A stretch of 20,942 nt of DNA from an uncultured Oscillospiraceae bacterium (GTDB taxonomy: Bacteria; Bacillota; Clostridia; Oscillospirales; Oscillospiraceae). The notes beneath the pieces were generated by a model that worked only from the letters and a program-made list of their open reading frames with translations, was not told the DNA's origin and did no database searches. The stretch lies in contig CAKTKV010000005.1 in NCBI GenBank assembly GCA_934572355.1, positions 1 through 20,942 on the forward strand, written 5' to 3'. Below are positions 19,585-20,942 of the stretch, in pieces (within the stretch, counting starts at the first letter, position 1; each line of letters begins with the position of its first letter). The position numbers were made by a program, and so were the translations under genes.

Positions 19585-20942
19585 ATGGAAATTATGAAGA
19601 AAAACGATATATACCCCGTCACGATCGAAGACTATAGCTCTGACGCCAGCGGCATCTGCCGCATAAATGGGCGCATCGTGTTTGTTCCTAAGGCGATACC
19701 CGGCGAGGAGTGGGAAATTAAAATCGTCAAGGTCAGGCATGACTGCGCTTATGCACGCGGCGAAAGGCTCATCAAGGCGTCGCCTGCGCGCATCGAGTCT
19801 GCCTGCCCTTATTTCGGCATGTGCGGCGGCTGTGACACGCAGCACATCAACTATGAGGAGGAGCTGCGCTTCAAGCTCGGCCTTGTCAACAGCGCCCTGC
19901 GGCGCATAGGCAAGCAGAGTGTACAGGCCACGGAGATCATCGGCAGCGAAAGCATTTCGCATTACCGCAATAAAGGCATCTTTGCCGTCGGCACAGTTGA
20001 CGGCAAAGCTCGTTGCGGCTTTTTCCGTGAGCGCAGCCATCAGCTCATCGCCGTTGACGATTGTCTTATTCAGGATGAGATAAGCTGCCGCGCCGCCATC
20101 GCTGTGACGGAGTTTATGAACTCGAACGGCATCGCGCCGTATAACGAAGCTGCCGGGACAGGCGCTGTCCGTCATGTGTTCTGCCGCCGTTCTGTTCACG
20201 GAAGTGATGTGCTGCTGTGCATTGTTTCCAGAGAGGGCTTCGGCAAGAAGACGCAGGCTCTTGTAGACTGCCTCAGGAAAGCCTGCCCTGAGCTTACCGG
20301 GATCGTTCTGAACATCAACCGCAGCACAGGTAATACTGTTCTCTCCGGGGACTTCTATACCATGTGGGGGCGCGGCAGCATCAATGACACGCTCTGCGGC
20401 TTCAAGTTCGATATTGCTCCCCAGGCTTTCTTTCAAGTGAACCCGCCTCAGGCGGAGCGGCTGTATGCCCGTGCCCTTGAATATGCCGCACTGACGCCGG
20501 ACATGCTTGCTCTCGATCTCTATTGCGGAGCGGGAACGATAAGTCTCTGTCTTTCCGCGCACGCGAAAAAAGTTATCGGCGCGGAGATCGTCCCAGAGGC
20601 TGTGGACAACGCTAACAAAAACGCATTGGCCAACAATGTGACCAATGTGGAGTTTATTTTGGCAGATGCGGGGCAGGCGGCCAAAGCCCTGTATGAGCGA
20701 GGAGAACGCCCCGACGTTGTCGTTGTCGATCCGCCGCGAAAGGGTCTGCTTGAGAATGCGATAGAAGCTGTCGCCGCGATGCAGCCGCAGCGCATCGTCT
20801 ATGTCTCATGCGATCCCGCGACGCTTGCAAGAGATATTCTACGCTTCAATGCCTATGGCTATACGCTTGAAAAGGTCAAAGCTGTCGACATGTTACCAAG
20901 AACTCGGCACGTCGAGACGGTAGTTCTTTTGTCCCACAAAAA
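19585..20942 (+). CDS. 23S rRNA (uracil-5-)-methyltransferase, RumA/RlmCD family (3' end cut)
   Basis: The enzyme makes 5-methyluridine in 23S rRNA using SAM. Visible residues 1-452 include an N-terminal TRAM-like domain (to about 65), iron-sulfur cysteines Cys74, Cys80, Cys83 (CPYFGMCGGC) and Cys160, SAM motif DLYCGAGT at 311-318, VVVDPPRKG, and the catalytic Cys409 in VSCDPATLARDI. The C-terminal HVETVVLLS is the usual family ending, so only a few codons, probably just the stop, are missing past the window edge. The first ATG (19585) has no ribosome site; ATG 19594 has a weak GGAA four bases upstream. In Firmicutes RlmCD modifies two sites, while RlmD modifies one; I cannot tell which. The gene is divergent from the lipoprotein gene. 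Confidence 0.93.
   Translation, partial: MEIMKKNDIYPVTIEDYSSDASGICRINGRIVFVPKAIPGEEWEIKIVKVRHDCAYARGERLIKASPARIESACPYFGMCGGCDTQHINYEEELRFKLGLVNSALRRIGKQSVQATEIIGSESISHYRNKGIFAVGTVDGKARCGFFRERSHQLIAVDDCLIQDEISCRAAIAVTEFMNSNGIAPYNEAAGTGAVRHVFCRRSVHGSDVLLCIVSREGFGKKTQALVDCLRKACPELTGIVLNINRSTGNTVLSGDFYTMWGRGSINDTLCGFKFDIAPQAFFQVNPPQAERLYARALEYAALTPDMLALDLYCGAGTISLCLSAHAKKVIGAEIVPEAVDNANKNALANNVTNVEFILADAGQAAKALYERGERPDVVVVDPPRKGLLENAIEAVAAMQPQRIVYVSCDPATLARDILRFNAYGYTLEKVKAVDMLPRTRHVETVVLLSHK

Noticed and set aside
19579..20562. Minus-strand open frame of 327 codons
   Set aside because: Antisense to the rRNA methyltransferase, whose cysteine cluster and SAM motifs are unmistakable; that gene simply runs off the window end.
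1..20942. CRISPR array, tRNA, rRNA, insertion sequence or prophage
   Set aside because: No regularly spaced repeats, cloverleaf sequence, transposase or phage protein was seen on either strand.

Overview
The window looks like a chromosomal segment of an endospore-forming, low-complexity-free, moderately GC-rich member of the Clostridia (Firmicutes). The support is a complete spoIIIAA-AG run plus the start of spoIIIAH, an alpha/beta-type small acid-soluble spore protein, AGGAGG-type ribosome binding sites before most genes, ATGA/GTGA/TGATG gene overlaps, some GTG and TTG starts, and well-formed TTGACA-17-TATAAT promoters. I see no rRNA, tRNA, CRISPR array, insertion sequence or phage gene. Almost everything reads on the minus strand; only dapA and the last gene read on plus.

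Layout. 1-3982 (minus): the spoIIIA operon, which builds the mother-cell half of the channel between mother cell and forespore; genes abut or overlap by 1-10 bases and SpoIIIAG is unusually compact. 4041-5512: one gene encoding a TetR-type DNA-binding domain fused to a SAM methyltransferase, flanked on both sides by related palindromes with the repeated pattern GTRAAC-N4-GTTYAC; one copy fills the spacer of the gene's own sigma-A promoter. 5523-8674: a three-gene unit with its own promoter, encoding a P1B-type metal ATPase (with the catalytic TGE loop changed to SGQ), a nitroreductase and a HAD phosphatase. 8702-8959: SASP gene and its terminator. 9107-9801: XRE regulator and small membrane protein pair. 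9827-13405: two successive ECF sigma / membrane anti-sigma-like pairs. 13536-14905: a secreted or anchored DUF6070-like protein. 14994-15723: a Doc toxin / RelB-DinJ-type antitoxin module. 15742-16910: queA with its own promoter and terminator. 16991-17881 (plus): dapA. 17886-19124: HD hydrolase and Sfp-type phosphopantetheinyl transferase. 19134-19471: small Ser/Thr-rich lipoprotein. 19585-20942 (plus): 23S rRNA uracil-5 methyltransferase, cut by the window end.

No gap between genes exceeds 300 bases. The most unusual elements are the TetR-methyltransferase fusion with its paired operator-like palindromes (one of which sits just upstream of spoIIIAA), the SGQ variant P-type ATPase, and the minimal SpoIIIAG lacking the insertion that builds the beta-triangle of the known ring. 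Functions are assigned from motif recognition only; no database search was possible.
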